The translations under genes were made by a program, and so were the position numbers. The notes under the pieces were generated by a model. That model searched no databases. It was not told the DNA's origin and saw only the letters and a list, made by a program, of their open reading frames with translations. Of a stretch of 64,000 bases of DNA, positions 34,896 through 43,430 are shown one piece after another; position 1 is the stretch's first letter; each line of letters begins with the position of its first letter. This stretch comes from Oribacterium sp. oral taxon 102 (GTDB lineage: Bacteria > Bacillota > Clostridia > Lachnospirales > Lachnospiraceae). The stretch covers positions 1,316,501-1,380,500 of the forward strand of contig NZ_JABXYT010000001.1 of the NCBI RefSeq assembly GCF_013394775.1, in the 5' to 3' direction.

Positions 34896-35645
34896 ATGAC
34901 AGAAGAAGTTAAGAGCAAGGTAGAGGAAGCGATCCCCTCCATGGATGATTTCAAGGAGGAACTGGAGGAATCTTTCCGGCAGCACAGTACGGCGAAGCGC
35001 TCGGATATGGCGGCATGGGACAAGATCATGGATGACTTCGAGAAGAAGACAAATGTGGAGGTCGAGATTCGGGAGGCGGTGAAGAGCGGCGTGACGACCA
35101 GTCTGGAGGGCGTGCGGGCATTCATCCCGGCATCCAAGCTTTCCCTCGGATTTGTGGAGGAGAAGGATCTTCCGAACTGGGTCGGCAAGAGACTGGAGGT
35201 TCGCATCATTACCGCGGATCCGGAGAACAACAAGCTTGTTCTGTCCGCACGGGAGATTCTCCGTGAGGAGGCGCAGAAGAAGCAACAGGAGAAGATGGCG
35301 AAGCTGCAGGTCGGTCTCGTTACCGAGGGGAAGGTCGAGAGTCTGAAGGACTACGGCGCATTCGTGGATATCGGAGACGGCATCACCGGACTGCTCCATG
35401 TTTCACAGATTTCCAATAAGAGAGTAAAGTCTCCTGCAGACGTGCTGAAGGAGGGACAGACCATCACCGTCATGGTGACGAAGGTCGCAGACGGCAGGAT
35501 CAGCCTCTCCATGAAGGCACTGGAGGCGGACAGAGCGGAGAAGCAGGAGAGGCGTGAGCGGGACGACTTCCGTGAGAACTACAGGGAGAACGGCGCGGTT
35601 ACCACTTCTCTGGGATCTCTGCTCAAGAATATCAGCTTTGATTGA
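34896..35645 (+). CDS. S1 RNA-binding domain protein
   Basis: This 249-residue cytoplasmic protein has a charged N-terminus. A degenerate S1 repeat follows (residues about 55-125: VKSGVTTSLEGVRAFIPASK, ending KLVLSAREI). A canonical S1 repeat comes next (about 140-212: GKVESLKDYGAFVDIGDG, LLHVSQIS, ISLSMKALE). It resembles short relatives of ribosomal protein S1 found in Clostridia, probably RNA or ribosome associated; the exact role is unknown. The ATG at 34896 follows AGGAGG, so the longer upstream frame is not used. Confidence 0.88.
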   Translation: MTEEVKSKVEEAIPSMDDFKEELEESFRQHSTAKRSDMAAWDKIMDDFEKKTNVEVEIREAVKSGVTTSLEGVRAFIPASKLSLGFVEEKDLPNWVGKRLEVRIITADPENNKLVLSAREILREEAQKKQQEKMAKLQVGLVTEGKVESLKDYGAFVDIGDGITGLLHVSQISNKRVKSPADVLKEGQTITVMVTKVADGRISLSMKALEADRAEKQERRERDDFRENYRENGAVTTSLGSLLKNISFD

Positions 35646-35674
35646 CGGAAGAGTGTTCCGACTGATTAAAAAGC

Positions 35675-35718
35675 AGGAGATGCTGCGGTACTGGATCGTA
35701 CGCGGCATCTCCTTTTTT
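35675..35718 (+). terminator. rho-independent terminator after the S1-domain gene
   Basis: AGGAGATGC (35675-35683) pairs with GCATCTCCT (35705-35713), with a partly paired interior, and ends in a run of six T. Confidence 0.8.
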
Positions 35719-35783
35719 ACTTCAGTCAGTTCAGCTAAGACCAGGAGCGGAAGCATGCGCTGGATTTTTTGAGAAATATCGTG

Positions 35784-35789
35784 TATAAT
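35784..35789 (+). promoter_or_regulatory. possible -10 box of the ftsK-type gene
   Basis: A perfect TATAAT lies about 50 bases before the gene. No -35 box is found at 16-18 bases, so the promoter is uncertain. Confidence 0.35.
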
Positions 35790-35836
35790 ATTTCCGAATT
35801 TTTGTTCGAATATCGAAGGAGGAAAGGGAAGCAGGC

Positions 35837-38797
35837 GTGAGGGCGATGACGAAGAGCGGCAGTACGAATCGGAGCGGCAGGCAGGGAAAGCGTGCCGCGG
35901 CTGTGAAGAAGGCTGCGGAGACAAAAAGCAAGGGACGCAGCGGAAGGAACGGCAGGCGCAGAGCGGCGGAGAAGACAGCTTTTATGGGGGATGAGGTTCT
36001 GATCATCCTCCTCTTTGCACTGTCTGCGCTGCTGCTGCTCAGCAATCTCCGGCTCTGCGGTCCGATCGGCGCGGCGCTCCGTGCGATGCAGATGGGAGCC
36101 TTCGGCACGATCGGCTTCCTGTTCCCATTCGTACTTTTTCTGGTCGTGGTATTTCTGCTTTGCAATCGGGAGAACCGATATGCGGTATGGAAGATGACTG
36201 CTGCCTGCTTCCTCTATATCTTCCTCGCAGCGTTCTTTCAGTTTCTGTACGGCGGAGACCTGCGATACATGGGACTGTCGGACTTTACGGAGCTCGGAAT
36301 CGCGGAGTCGGCAGGCGGAGGACTCATCGGCGGCGCACTCGCGATGGTGCTTCACAATCTTTTGGGCGGTGTCGGCGCGGTGCTGGTACTCCTCGCGGCA
36401 ATGCTGGTCTGCCTCGTCTATATGACGGAGAAGCCGCTGATGCGGATGCTCGCGTCTTTTTCGGTAAAGACTGCGGGGAGAGCGGGTGCGAGGGCGAAGA
36501 AGGATCTCCGGGAGTTCTCCGAGACGGCGAAGGCATACCATCAGGAGCAGCTGCGGATCAGGGAGGAGAAGCGGCAGGAGCTTGCCCGCAGCGTGGACTT
36601 CGATGCCATTGACCTTCGGGGATGCGGTGTGGATGCGTCCGGGCCGCAGCCTGTACGGGAAGCAGAGCCTTCGGGGGGGACGCAGGAGGCAGCGGCTGTC
36701 AATGCGGCTTCCGTGACGGCGCAGACGGCTCCCGCAGGACAGGACATACAGACCTCCTCCGGGGGAGGGCGCGAAGCGGAGGATCGCGCCTCGATCTTTC
36801 AGGGACATATCTCCGGCGTGTATGAGGTGCATGGTACGGAGATGGCAGGCGGGATCCCGATGGCGCGCGCTGCCGCATCGTCCCGCACTGCCGCGCCGTT
36901 TTCCGGGCAGCCGCTGGAGGTCGAGGATCTCGGACAGGAGACTGCGGCCTCGGGGACAGCTCCGGCGTTTCGTGAGGAGCGTTTCTTGAAGACGGCAGAT
37001 CGCCGTGAGGAGATGCCGCTCGCTTTGACGGAGAGCGCTGCGGATACGGAAGCGGCGCGTATCGCTGAGAAGAGCGCTGCGGATGTGCAGTGGAAAATGG
37101 AGAATCCCTCCGCGGCAGCGGGCGGACACCCCGCACAGGACAGCAGCGTGACGATTCCTGTGGAGAATCCGGAGGCGGGGACACGGACTATCGTGACCGC
37201 GAGCGGGCACGTCATTCATTCCGATGCAGAGCAGATTCAGAAGAGACTCTATGAGAAGCGGGCAGAGAAGGCGAGCTCGTCGGAAAATGAGGAAATGAAG
37301 CAGGAAATTCTTGAAAAGAAGAGGCTGTGCAGACCCTATGTCTTCCCGCCGCTGTCGCTGCTCCGGCGGGGCGGGCTCCAGAACATTGACAGCAAGGGCG
37401 AGATCGAGCAGAATGCGATCACCCTGCAGCAGACGCTGCAGAGCTTCGGTGTCAGCGTAACCGTGACCAATGTCTCTGTCGGACCGGCGGTGACGCGTTA
37501 TGAGCTCCAACCGGAGCAGGGTGTCAAGCTGTCGAGGATCGTGGCGCTGACCAACGACATCAAGATGCGGCTCGCTGCGGCGGATATCCGTATGGAAGCG
37601 CCGATTCCGGGGAAGAACGCCGTCGGGATCGAGGTGCCGAACCGGAAGGGACAGATCGTCTTTCTGGGGGATATCCTTTCCTCGAAGGAGTTCCGGGAAG
37701 CGGACGGCAGGCTGTGCTTCGGTGTCGGCAAGGATATTGCCGGCAAGGTCGTCGTGACGGATATCGCGAAGATGCCGCATCTCCTCATAGCAGGTGCGAC
37801 CGGCTCCGGAAAGTCGGTTTCGATCAATACGCTGATTATGTCCATCCTTTATAAATATAAGCCGGAGGAGGTTCGCCTGATCATGGTGGATCCGAAGGTC
37901 GTCGAGCTGCAGGTTTACAACGGGATTCCGCATCTGCTGATTCCGGTCGTGACCGACCCGAAAAAGGCGGCATCGGCGCTGAACTGGGCGGTGGCGGAGA
38001 TGACAGACCGCTATAAGAAATTCGCGGAAACGGGTGTCCGGGATTTGAAGGGCTACAACGAGCGGGTGCAGACGGTGCGGGAGGATCCGACCGTTCCGGA
38101 GGGGGAGAAGCCGGAGAAGCTGCCGCAGATCGTCATTATCATCGACGAGCTGGCGGATCTGATGATGGTTGCCGCGCAGGAGGTAGAGGATGCGATCTGC
38201 CGTATCGCCCAGCTCGCGCGCGCCTGCGGGATGCATCTCGTGATCGCGACGCAGCGGCCGTCCGTCAATGTCATTACCGGACTGATCAAGGCGAATGTGC
38301 CGTCCCGCATTGCCTTCGCGGTATCAAGCGGTGTGGATTCCCGTACCATCATTGACATGAACGGGGCGGAGAAGCTGCTCGGCAAGGGCGATATGCTCTT
38401 CTTCCCGCAGGGCATCCCGAAGCCGGTACGTGTGCAGGGTGCGTTCGTCTCGGATGAGGAGGTACAAAGGGTCGTGGACTTCCTGAGGGACAATTCGGAG
38501 GCGGAATACAGTGAGGAGATCCAGTCCACTGTGGAGAATCCGGCAGTATCCGCGGGAGCGGGAGAGAACAGCGGCAGGGATGAGCTCTTCGCGGAGGCGG
38601 GGGCGCTGCTCATCGAAGCGGACAAGGCTTCGATCGGGATGCTGCAGAGGCGGTTTCGCATCGGCTTCAACCGCGCCGCGCGGATCATGGATCAGCTCTC
38701 GGACTATGGTGTGGTCGGGCCTGAGGAGGGAACGAAGCCGCGCCGGATCCTGATGAGCATGGAGGCATTTCAGCTCCTGCTTTCGGAGAACGGGTAA
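35837..38797 (+). CDS. ftsK: DNA translocase FtsK/SpoIIIE
   Basis: This 986-residue membrane-anchored motor pumps chromosomal DNA through the closing septum. A basic N-terminus (about 45 residues) precedes four or five membrane spans (about 50-205). A long Ala/Glu/Ser-rich linker of some 270 residues follows. The motor has Walker A AGATGSGKSVSIN and Walker B IVIIIDELADLMM, and the gamma winged helix at the end binds polar DNA motifs (ASIGMLQRRFRIGFNRAARIM). The start is a GTG behind AAGGAGG, with an ATG three codons later as alternative. Division (FtsK) and sporulation (SpoIIIE) forms cannot be told apart here. Confidence 0.93.
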   Translation: MRAMTKSGSTNRSGRQGKRAAAVKKAAETKSKGRSGRNGRRRAAEKTAFMGDEVLIILLFALSALLLLSNLRLCGPIGAALRAMQMGAFGTIGFLFPFVLFLVVVFLLCNRENRYAVWKMTAACFLYIFLAAFFQFLYGGDLRYMGLSDFTELGIAESAGGGLIGGALAMVLHNLLGGVGAVLVLLAAMLVCLVYMTEKPLMRMLASFSVKTAGRAGARAKKDLREFSETAKAYHQEQLRIREEKRQELARSVDFDAIDLRGCGVDASGPQPVREAEPSGGTQEAAAVNAASVTAQTAPAGQDIQTSSGGGREAEDRASIFQGHISGVYEVHGTEMAGGIPMARAAASSRTAAPFSGQPLEVEDLGQETAASGTAPAFREERFLKTADRREEMPLALTESAADTEAARIAEKSAADVQWKMENPSAAAGGHPAQDSSVTIPVENPEAGTRTIVTASGHVIHSDAEQIQKRLYEKRAEKASSSENEEMKQEILEKKRLCRPYVFPPLSLLRRGGLQNIDSKGEIEQNAITLQQTLQSFGVSVTVTNVSVGPAVTRYELQPEQGVKLSRIVALTNDIKMRLAAADIRMEAPIPGKNAVGIEVPNRKGQIVFLGDILSSKEFREADGRLCFGVGKDIAGKVVVTDIAKMPHLLIAGATGSGKSVSINTLIMSILYKYKPEEVRLIMVDPKVVELQVYNGIPHLLIPVVTDPKKAASALNWAVAEMTDRYKKFAETGVRDLKGYNERVQTVREDPTVPEGEKPEKLPQIVIIIDELADLMMVAAQEVEDAICRIAQLARACGMHLVIATQRPSVNVITGLIKANVPSRIAFAVSSGVDSRTIIDMNGAEKLLGKGDMLFFPQGIPKPVRVQGAFVSDEEVQRVVDFLRDNSEAEYSEEIQSTVENPAVSAGAGENSGRDELFAEAGALLIEADKASIGMLQRRFRIGFNRAARIMDQLSDYGVVGPEEGTKPRRILMSMEAFQLLLSENG

Positions 38798-38812
38798 GCT
38801 GCGGGACGGACT

Positions 38813-38840
38813 GGTTTACAGGGCGCATCCGTGCTATGAT
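38813..38840 (+). promoter_or_regulatory. promoter of fhs
   Basis: TGCTATGAT (38832-38840) is an extended -10, and TGGTTT (38813-38818) lies 16 bases before the -10 box. It sits in the 93-base gap after ftsK. Confidence 0.5.
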
Positions 38841-38890
38841 GTGAGTCGAGGCTTGCAGGAAGCCGACGCACTTAGGAAGAGGAGAGAGGC

Positions 38891-40558
38891 ATGAGAGCAG
38901 ACATTGAAATCGCGCAGGATGCGGAGCTTATGAGGATCCGGGAGCTTGCCGCGCGTTATGGGATCGGGGAGGAAGAGCTGGAGCTTTATGGGAAGTACAA
39001 GGCGAAGCTCTCCGACGAGCTCTGGGAGAGGGTGAAGGACAGAGAGGACGGGAAGCTGGTGCTCGTCACCGCGATCAATCCGACACCGGCAGGAGAGGGC
39101 AAGACGACGACCTCGATCGGACTCTGTGATGCGCTGAATCTGCGCGGCAGACGAACAGTCGTCGCGCTGCGGGAGCCGAGCCTCGGTCCCTGCTTCGGCA
39201 TTAAGGGCGGCGCCGCAGGCGGCGGCTATGCGCAGGTCGTACCGATGGAGGATCTGAATCTCCACTTTACCGGAGACTTCCACGCGATCACCAGCGCGAA
39301 CAATCTTCTCGCGGCGCTGCTGGACAATCATATCAAGCAGGGCAACGCACTGCAGATCGACCCGAAGCAGATCAACTGGAAGCGCTGCCTCGATATGAAT
39401 GACCGCGCGCTCCGGAATATCATTATAGGACTGGGCGGCAGGGCGGACGGCGTGGTCAGAGAGGATCATTTCGTGATCACTGTCGCCTCCGAGATCATGG
39501 CAATCCTCTGTCTCGCAGACAATATGGAGGATCTGAAGAAGCGCCTCGGACGTATCATCGTCGCCTACAATACGGCAGGAGAGCCGGTCACGGCAGAGGC
39601 GCTTCAGGCAGTCGGAGCGATGGCGGCACTTCTGAAGGATGCGATCAAGCCGAATATCATACAGACACTCGAGCACAATATGGCGATCGTTCACGGCGGA
39701 CCGTTTGCCAACATTGCGCACGGCTGCAATTCTGTGCAGGCGACCCGCTTCGCGATGAAGCTCGGGGAGATCGCGGTCACGGAGGCGGGCTTCGGTGCAG
39801 ATCTCGGTGCGGAGAAGTTTTTCGATATCAAGTGCCAGATAGCGGGGCTCCGGCCGGATGCCGTCGTGCTCGTGGCGACGGTACGCGCATTGAAGTATAA
39901 CGGCGGCGCGGCGAAGACGGCGCTTTCCGAGGAGAACCTCACGGCGCTCTCCGACGGCATCGTCAATCTGGAGAAGCATATTGAGAATCTGCAGAGCTAC
40001 GGCGTGCCTGTGATAGTGGCGATCAACCGCTTCGCGACGGATACGGAGAGAGAGCTTCATTTCATTGAGGGATTCTGCCGGGAGAGGGGCGCGGAGTTTG
40101 CGCTCTCCGAGGTTCACGGCAGGGGCGGCGAAGGCGGCCTTGCCCTTGCGGATGCGGTGCTCCGCAGCCTGGAAGAGAGGAAGCCGGACTTTAGACCGGT
40201 ACAGATCCTGACAGACTCTCTCAGGCAGAAGATTACGGCGGTGGCGGAGCGGATCTACGGCGCGGACGGAGTGGACTTCCTGCCGAAGGCGGAGAAGGAG
40301 CTTGAACGGCTGACGGCACTCGGCTTCGGGGGGCTTCCGGTCTGCATGGCGAAGACACAGTACAGTTTCTCGGACGACCCGAAGAAGCTGGGGCGGCCGC
40401 GGAACTTCCGTATCACGATTCGGGATGTCAGCGTCTCCGCCGGGGCGGGCTTCGTGGTCTGCCTGACCGGTGAGATCATGACGATGCCAGGGCTCCCGAA
40501 GCTTCCTGCGGCGAATGGCATCGACGTAGAGGACGGGAAGATAATCGGTTTATTTTAG
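38891..40558 (+). CDS. fhs: formate-tetrahydrofolate ligase
   Basis: This 555-residue cytoplasmic enzyme makes 10-formyl-THF from formate and ATP. In this setting it supplies one-carbon units for purines and for fMet, used by Fmt further on. The phosphate loop is [14 protein letters not shown]. Further family motifs are [19 protein letters not shown] and [22 protein letters not shown]. Length is typical. Other Wood-Ljungdahl genes are not seen nearby, so it does not by itself indicate acetogenesis. Confidence 0.97.
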   Translation: MRADIEIAQDAELMRIRELAARYGIGEEELELYGKYKAKLSDELWERVKDREDGKLVLVTAINPTPAGEGKTTTSIGLCDALNLRGRRTVVALREPSLGPCFGIKGGAAGGGYAQVVPMEDLNLHFTGDFHAITSANNLLAALLDNHIKQGNALQIDPKQINWKRCLDMNDRALRNIIIGLGGRADGVVREDHFVITVASEIMAILCLADNMEDLKKRLGRIIVAYNTAGEPVTAEALQAVGAMAALLKDAIKPNIIQTLEHNMAIVHGGPFANIAHGCNSVQATRFAMKLGEIAVTEAGFGADLGAEKFFDIKCQIAGLRPDAVVLVATVRALKYNGGAAKTALSEENLTALSDGIVNLEKHIENLQSYGVPVIVAINRFATDTERELHFIEGFCRERGAEFALSEVHGRGGEGGLALADAVLRSLEERKPDFRPVQILTDSLRQKITAVAERIYGADGVDFLPKAEKELERLTALGFGGLPVCMAKTQYSFSDDPKKLGRPRNFRITIRDVSVSAGAGFVVCLTGEIMTMPGLPKLPAANGIDVEDGKIIGLF

Positions 40559-40573
40559 CAGGAAAGGCAGAAT

Positions 40574-42076
40574 ATGGCTAGGTTCAGCGAGTGGCTCGGG
40601 GATACGGCGTATACGGTGCTCTGCGGAGATCCGGAGGAAACAGAGGTTTCGGAGCTTGCGTTCGATTCCCGGAAGGCAGTGCCGGGGGCGGTTTTTGTTT
40701 GTATGAGGGGGAGCACAGTGGATTCGCACCGCTTCCTCCCGGAGGTCGTGGAGAAGGGGATTGCCGCGGCTGTGGTAGAGGAGGATGCGGAGGAGCTGCC
40801 GCTCCCGCTTTCATCGCTTCCCGAGGGGTTTACGCTCATACATGTCGATTCCTCCCGTGCGGCGCTTGCGCGGCTTTCTGCTGCGCGCTTCGGCTATCCC
40901 GCGCGGAAGATGACGATGATTGCCATTACCGGGACGAAGGGCAAGACCACGACGGCGCACATGCTGCGTTCCATTCTGCAGTGCGCAGGCATCCCTGCCG
41001 GCCTGATCGGGACGACCGGCATCGAATATCAGGGGAAGCACATCGAGACGAAGAATACGACGCCCGAGTCCTACGAGCTGCATCGCTGCTTCCGGGACAT
41101 GTATGAAAGCGGCTGTCAGGCGGTCGTGATGGAGGCGAGCTCACAGGGCTTCAAGCTGCATCGGACGGACGGAATCGACTTTGATTACGGCGTATTTACC
41201 AATATCGAGCCGGATCATATCGGACCGAACGAGCATGCGGATTTCGAAGAATACAAGTATTTCAAGTCCCGCATTTTCTGCCAGTCGAGGGTAGGGCTTC
41301 TGAATCTGGATGCAGACTATGCGGACGAGCTGCTCCATAGCGCACCCTGCCGGATGTATACCTTCGGAATCGACCGCGCTGCGGACTTCACGGCACAGTC
41401 GGTGCGCCATGTGAACAGCGCAGGCTTTGTCGGCGCGGAGTTCGATGTGCTCGGTATGGCAAAGCTCGACGTAAGGCTGAATCTGCCGGGAAAGTACAAT
41501 GTTTACAATGCGCTCGCGGCGCTCTCCGTAGGCAGTCTGATGGGATTGAAGCCGCGCAGCATTCTGGAGGCGCTCTGCCATGTCAGGGTCGACGGCAGGA
41601 TGGAGGTCGCGTTCCGGAACGAAAGGATGACGGTGCTTGTGGACTATGCGCACAACGCGATGGCGATGGAGAACCTGCTCAGAACCCTGCGGGAGTATGA
41701 GCCGAAGCGGCTGGTTGTGGTCTTCGGCTGCGGCGGGAACCGGGCGAAGGAACGGCGGTACGGGATGGGAGAGACTGCCGCGAGACTGGCGGATCTAAGT
41801 GTCCTGACGGCGGACAATTCCCGCTTCGAGAGAACAGAGGATATCATCGCGGACATCCGCTCGACCTTGGAGACAGCGGGCGGCCGTTTTGTGGAGATTC
41901 CGGATCGGAGAGCGGCGATCGAGTACGCGATGGGGAATGCAGAGGACGGGGATATGATCGCGGTGATCGGCAAGGGGCATGAGGACTACAACGAGCAGAA
42001 CGGCGTTCGTACGCATTTCCTGGATCGGGAGGTCATAGAGGAAACAGCAGAAAAGCTGGGGCTTTTCAGACAGTGA
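40574..42076 (+). CDS. murE: UDP-MurNAc-dipeptide amino acid ligase MurE
   Basis: This 500-residue Mur ligase adds the third residue to the peptidoglycan stem peptide. ATP-binding loop TGTKGKTTTAHML, the central NTTPESYEL and EASSQGFKLHR, and HNAMAMENLLRTL follow the family. The position that reads DNPR in meso-diaminopimelate enzymes is DNSR here (TADNSRFERTEDI), so diaminopimelate is likely but not certain. murF overlaps its stop (GTGA), so both are made together. It follows fhs by 15 bases. Confidence 0.93.
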   Translation: MARFSEWLGDTAYTVLCGDPEETEVSELAFDSRKAVPGAVFVCMRGSTVDSHRFLPEVVEKGIAAAVVEEDAEELPLPLSSLPEGFTLIHVDSSRAALARLSAARFGYPARKMTMIAITGTKGKTTTAHMLRSILQCAGIPAGLIGTTGIEYQGKHIETKNTTPESYELHRCFRDMYESGCQAVVMEASSQGFKLHRTDGIDFDYGVFTNIEPDHIGPNEHADFEEYKYFKSRIFCQSRVGLLNLDADYADELLHSAPCRMYTFGIDRAADFTAQSVRHVNSAGFVGAEFDVLGMAKLDVRLNLPGKYNVYNALAALSVGSLMGLKPRSILEALCHVRVDGRMEVAFRNERMTVLVDYAHNAMAMENLLRTLREYEPKRLVVVFGCGGNRAKERRYGMGETAARLADLSVLTADNSRFERTEDIIADIRSTLETAGGRFVEIPDRRAAIEYAMGNAEDGDMIAVIGKGHEDYNEQNGVRTHFLDREVIEETAEKLGLFRQ

Positions 42077-43422
42077 GGAAAGAGAAGGGCATGGAGACGG
42101 CAGACCGGAGCTTCGGGTTTTCGGACGAGGGAATCGAGAGGATCGTGCTGGATTCTCGTCAGGACAGTACGAACGGGCTTTTCGTCCCGATTATCGGGGA
42201 GAAAAGCGACGGACATGATTATATCGAGATGGCGATCCGAAACGGTGCGCGCGCTGTGCTTTCGAGCCGGGACTGCGGATCGCTTGCCGCCGCATACCCG
42301 GCGGTACGCTTCTATCCGGTGGAAGACACCCGGAGAGCATTGCAGGAGATTGGTCTCATGGAGCGGCGCAGATTCCCGGGCACGGTGATCGGCGTGACGG
42401 GCTCCGTCGGCAAGACGACGACCCGCAGCATGATCGCCGCGGCGCTCTCCGCAGAGCGTAGGGTGTTCCAGACCGCGGGTAACGCGAATTCACAGGTCGG
42501 TGTGCCGGTCACGCTCTTTCAGATGCGGCGGAGCGAGGCGGAGCTTGCCGTGATCGAGCTCGGGATGTCCGAGCCGGGGGAGATGACGCGGATCGCACGC
42601 ATCGCCTGCGTGGACATTGCCGTCATTACCAATATCGGAACCGCGCACATCGAGAATCTGAAGACGCAGGAGAACATCCTGCGGGAGAAGCTGCATATTC
42701 TGGACGGAATGCGGGACGGCGGACTGCTCCTTCTGAATGCCGAGGATCCGCTGCTTTCCGGGGTGACGCGGGAGACGCTTTCCCGCTTCGGGATCGCGGA
42801 GGGAAAGGAGATCCGGATCTGCCGTTACCGTCCGGAGAAGGAGGAGGCTGCCCGTCCGAAGCTGCTTGTGAGAGGCTATCATATGCAGCAGAATGCTGCC
42901 GCCGCGCTGCGGATCGCCTCGGAGCTCGGCGTATCGGAGGCAGCGGCGAGGCAGGCACTTGCACGGTTCGGCGGGCTGCAGGGACGCGGAGAAATCTTTA
43001 CGACGAAGGGTGGCGTAACGATCATAGATGATGCTTACAACGCGAGTCCCGCGTCCATGCGGGCGGGACTTTCTGTGCTGTCCGAGCTTCGCGGAGAACG
43101 GAAGATCGCGGTGCTGGCGGATATGCTGGAGCTGGGAGAACGGGAGGAGAGCTATCATCGGGAGCTCGGAAAGCTGATTTCGGAGCTGCATATCGATGTG
43201 CTTTTTCTCTATGGCAGACTGGCGGCGCTCATTGGGGAGAGCGTGCAGCAGTATGGCGATACAGCAGGACATAAGCCGGCGATCTCCTATTTTACGGATT
43301 TGACGGAGCTTCGGAACACGGTTTGTTCCGTGGCGCACACCGGAGATGTGCTGTTGTTCAAGGGCTCGAATTCGATGCGGCTCTCCGATATCGTGTCGGA
43401 GCTTCGAAAGGAAAGGGAATAA
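42073..43422 (+). CDS. murF: UDP-MurNAc-tripeptide D-alanyl-D-alanine ligase MurF
   Basis: This 449-residue Mur ligase completes the pentapeptide by adding D-Ala-D-Ala. It shows VTGSVGKTTTRSMI, the NANSQVGVP motif, ELGMSEPGEM, NIGTAHIENL and DDAYNASPASMRAGL. The start is a GTG overlapping the murE stop; an ATG at 42091 is an alternative that loses six residues. The N-terminal domain is slightly shorter than in many homologues. Confidence 0.95.
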   Translation: MRKEKGMETADRSFGFSDEGIERIVLDSRQDSTNGLFVPIIGEKSDGHDYIEMAIRNGARAVLSSRDCGSLAAAYPAVRFYPVEDTRRALQEIGLMERRRFPGTVIGVTGSVGKTTTRSMIAAALSAERRVFQTAGNANSQVGVPVTLFQMRRSEAELAVIELGMSEPGEMTRIARIACVDIAVITNIGTAHIENLKTQENILREKLHILDGMRDGGLLLLNAEDPLLSGVTRETLSRFGIAEGKEIRICRYRPEKEEAARPKLLVRGYHMQQNAAAALRIASELGVSEAAARQALARFGGLQGRGEIFTTKGGVTIIDDAYNASPASMRAGLSVLSELRGERKIAVLADMLELGEREESYHRELGKLISELHIDVLFLYGRLAALIGESVQQYGDTAGHKPAISYFTDLTELRNTVCSVAHTGDVLLFKGSNSMRLSDIVSELRKERE

Positions 43423-43430
43423 AGGAATCT

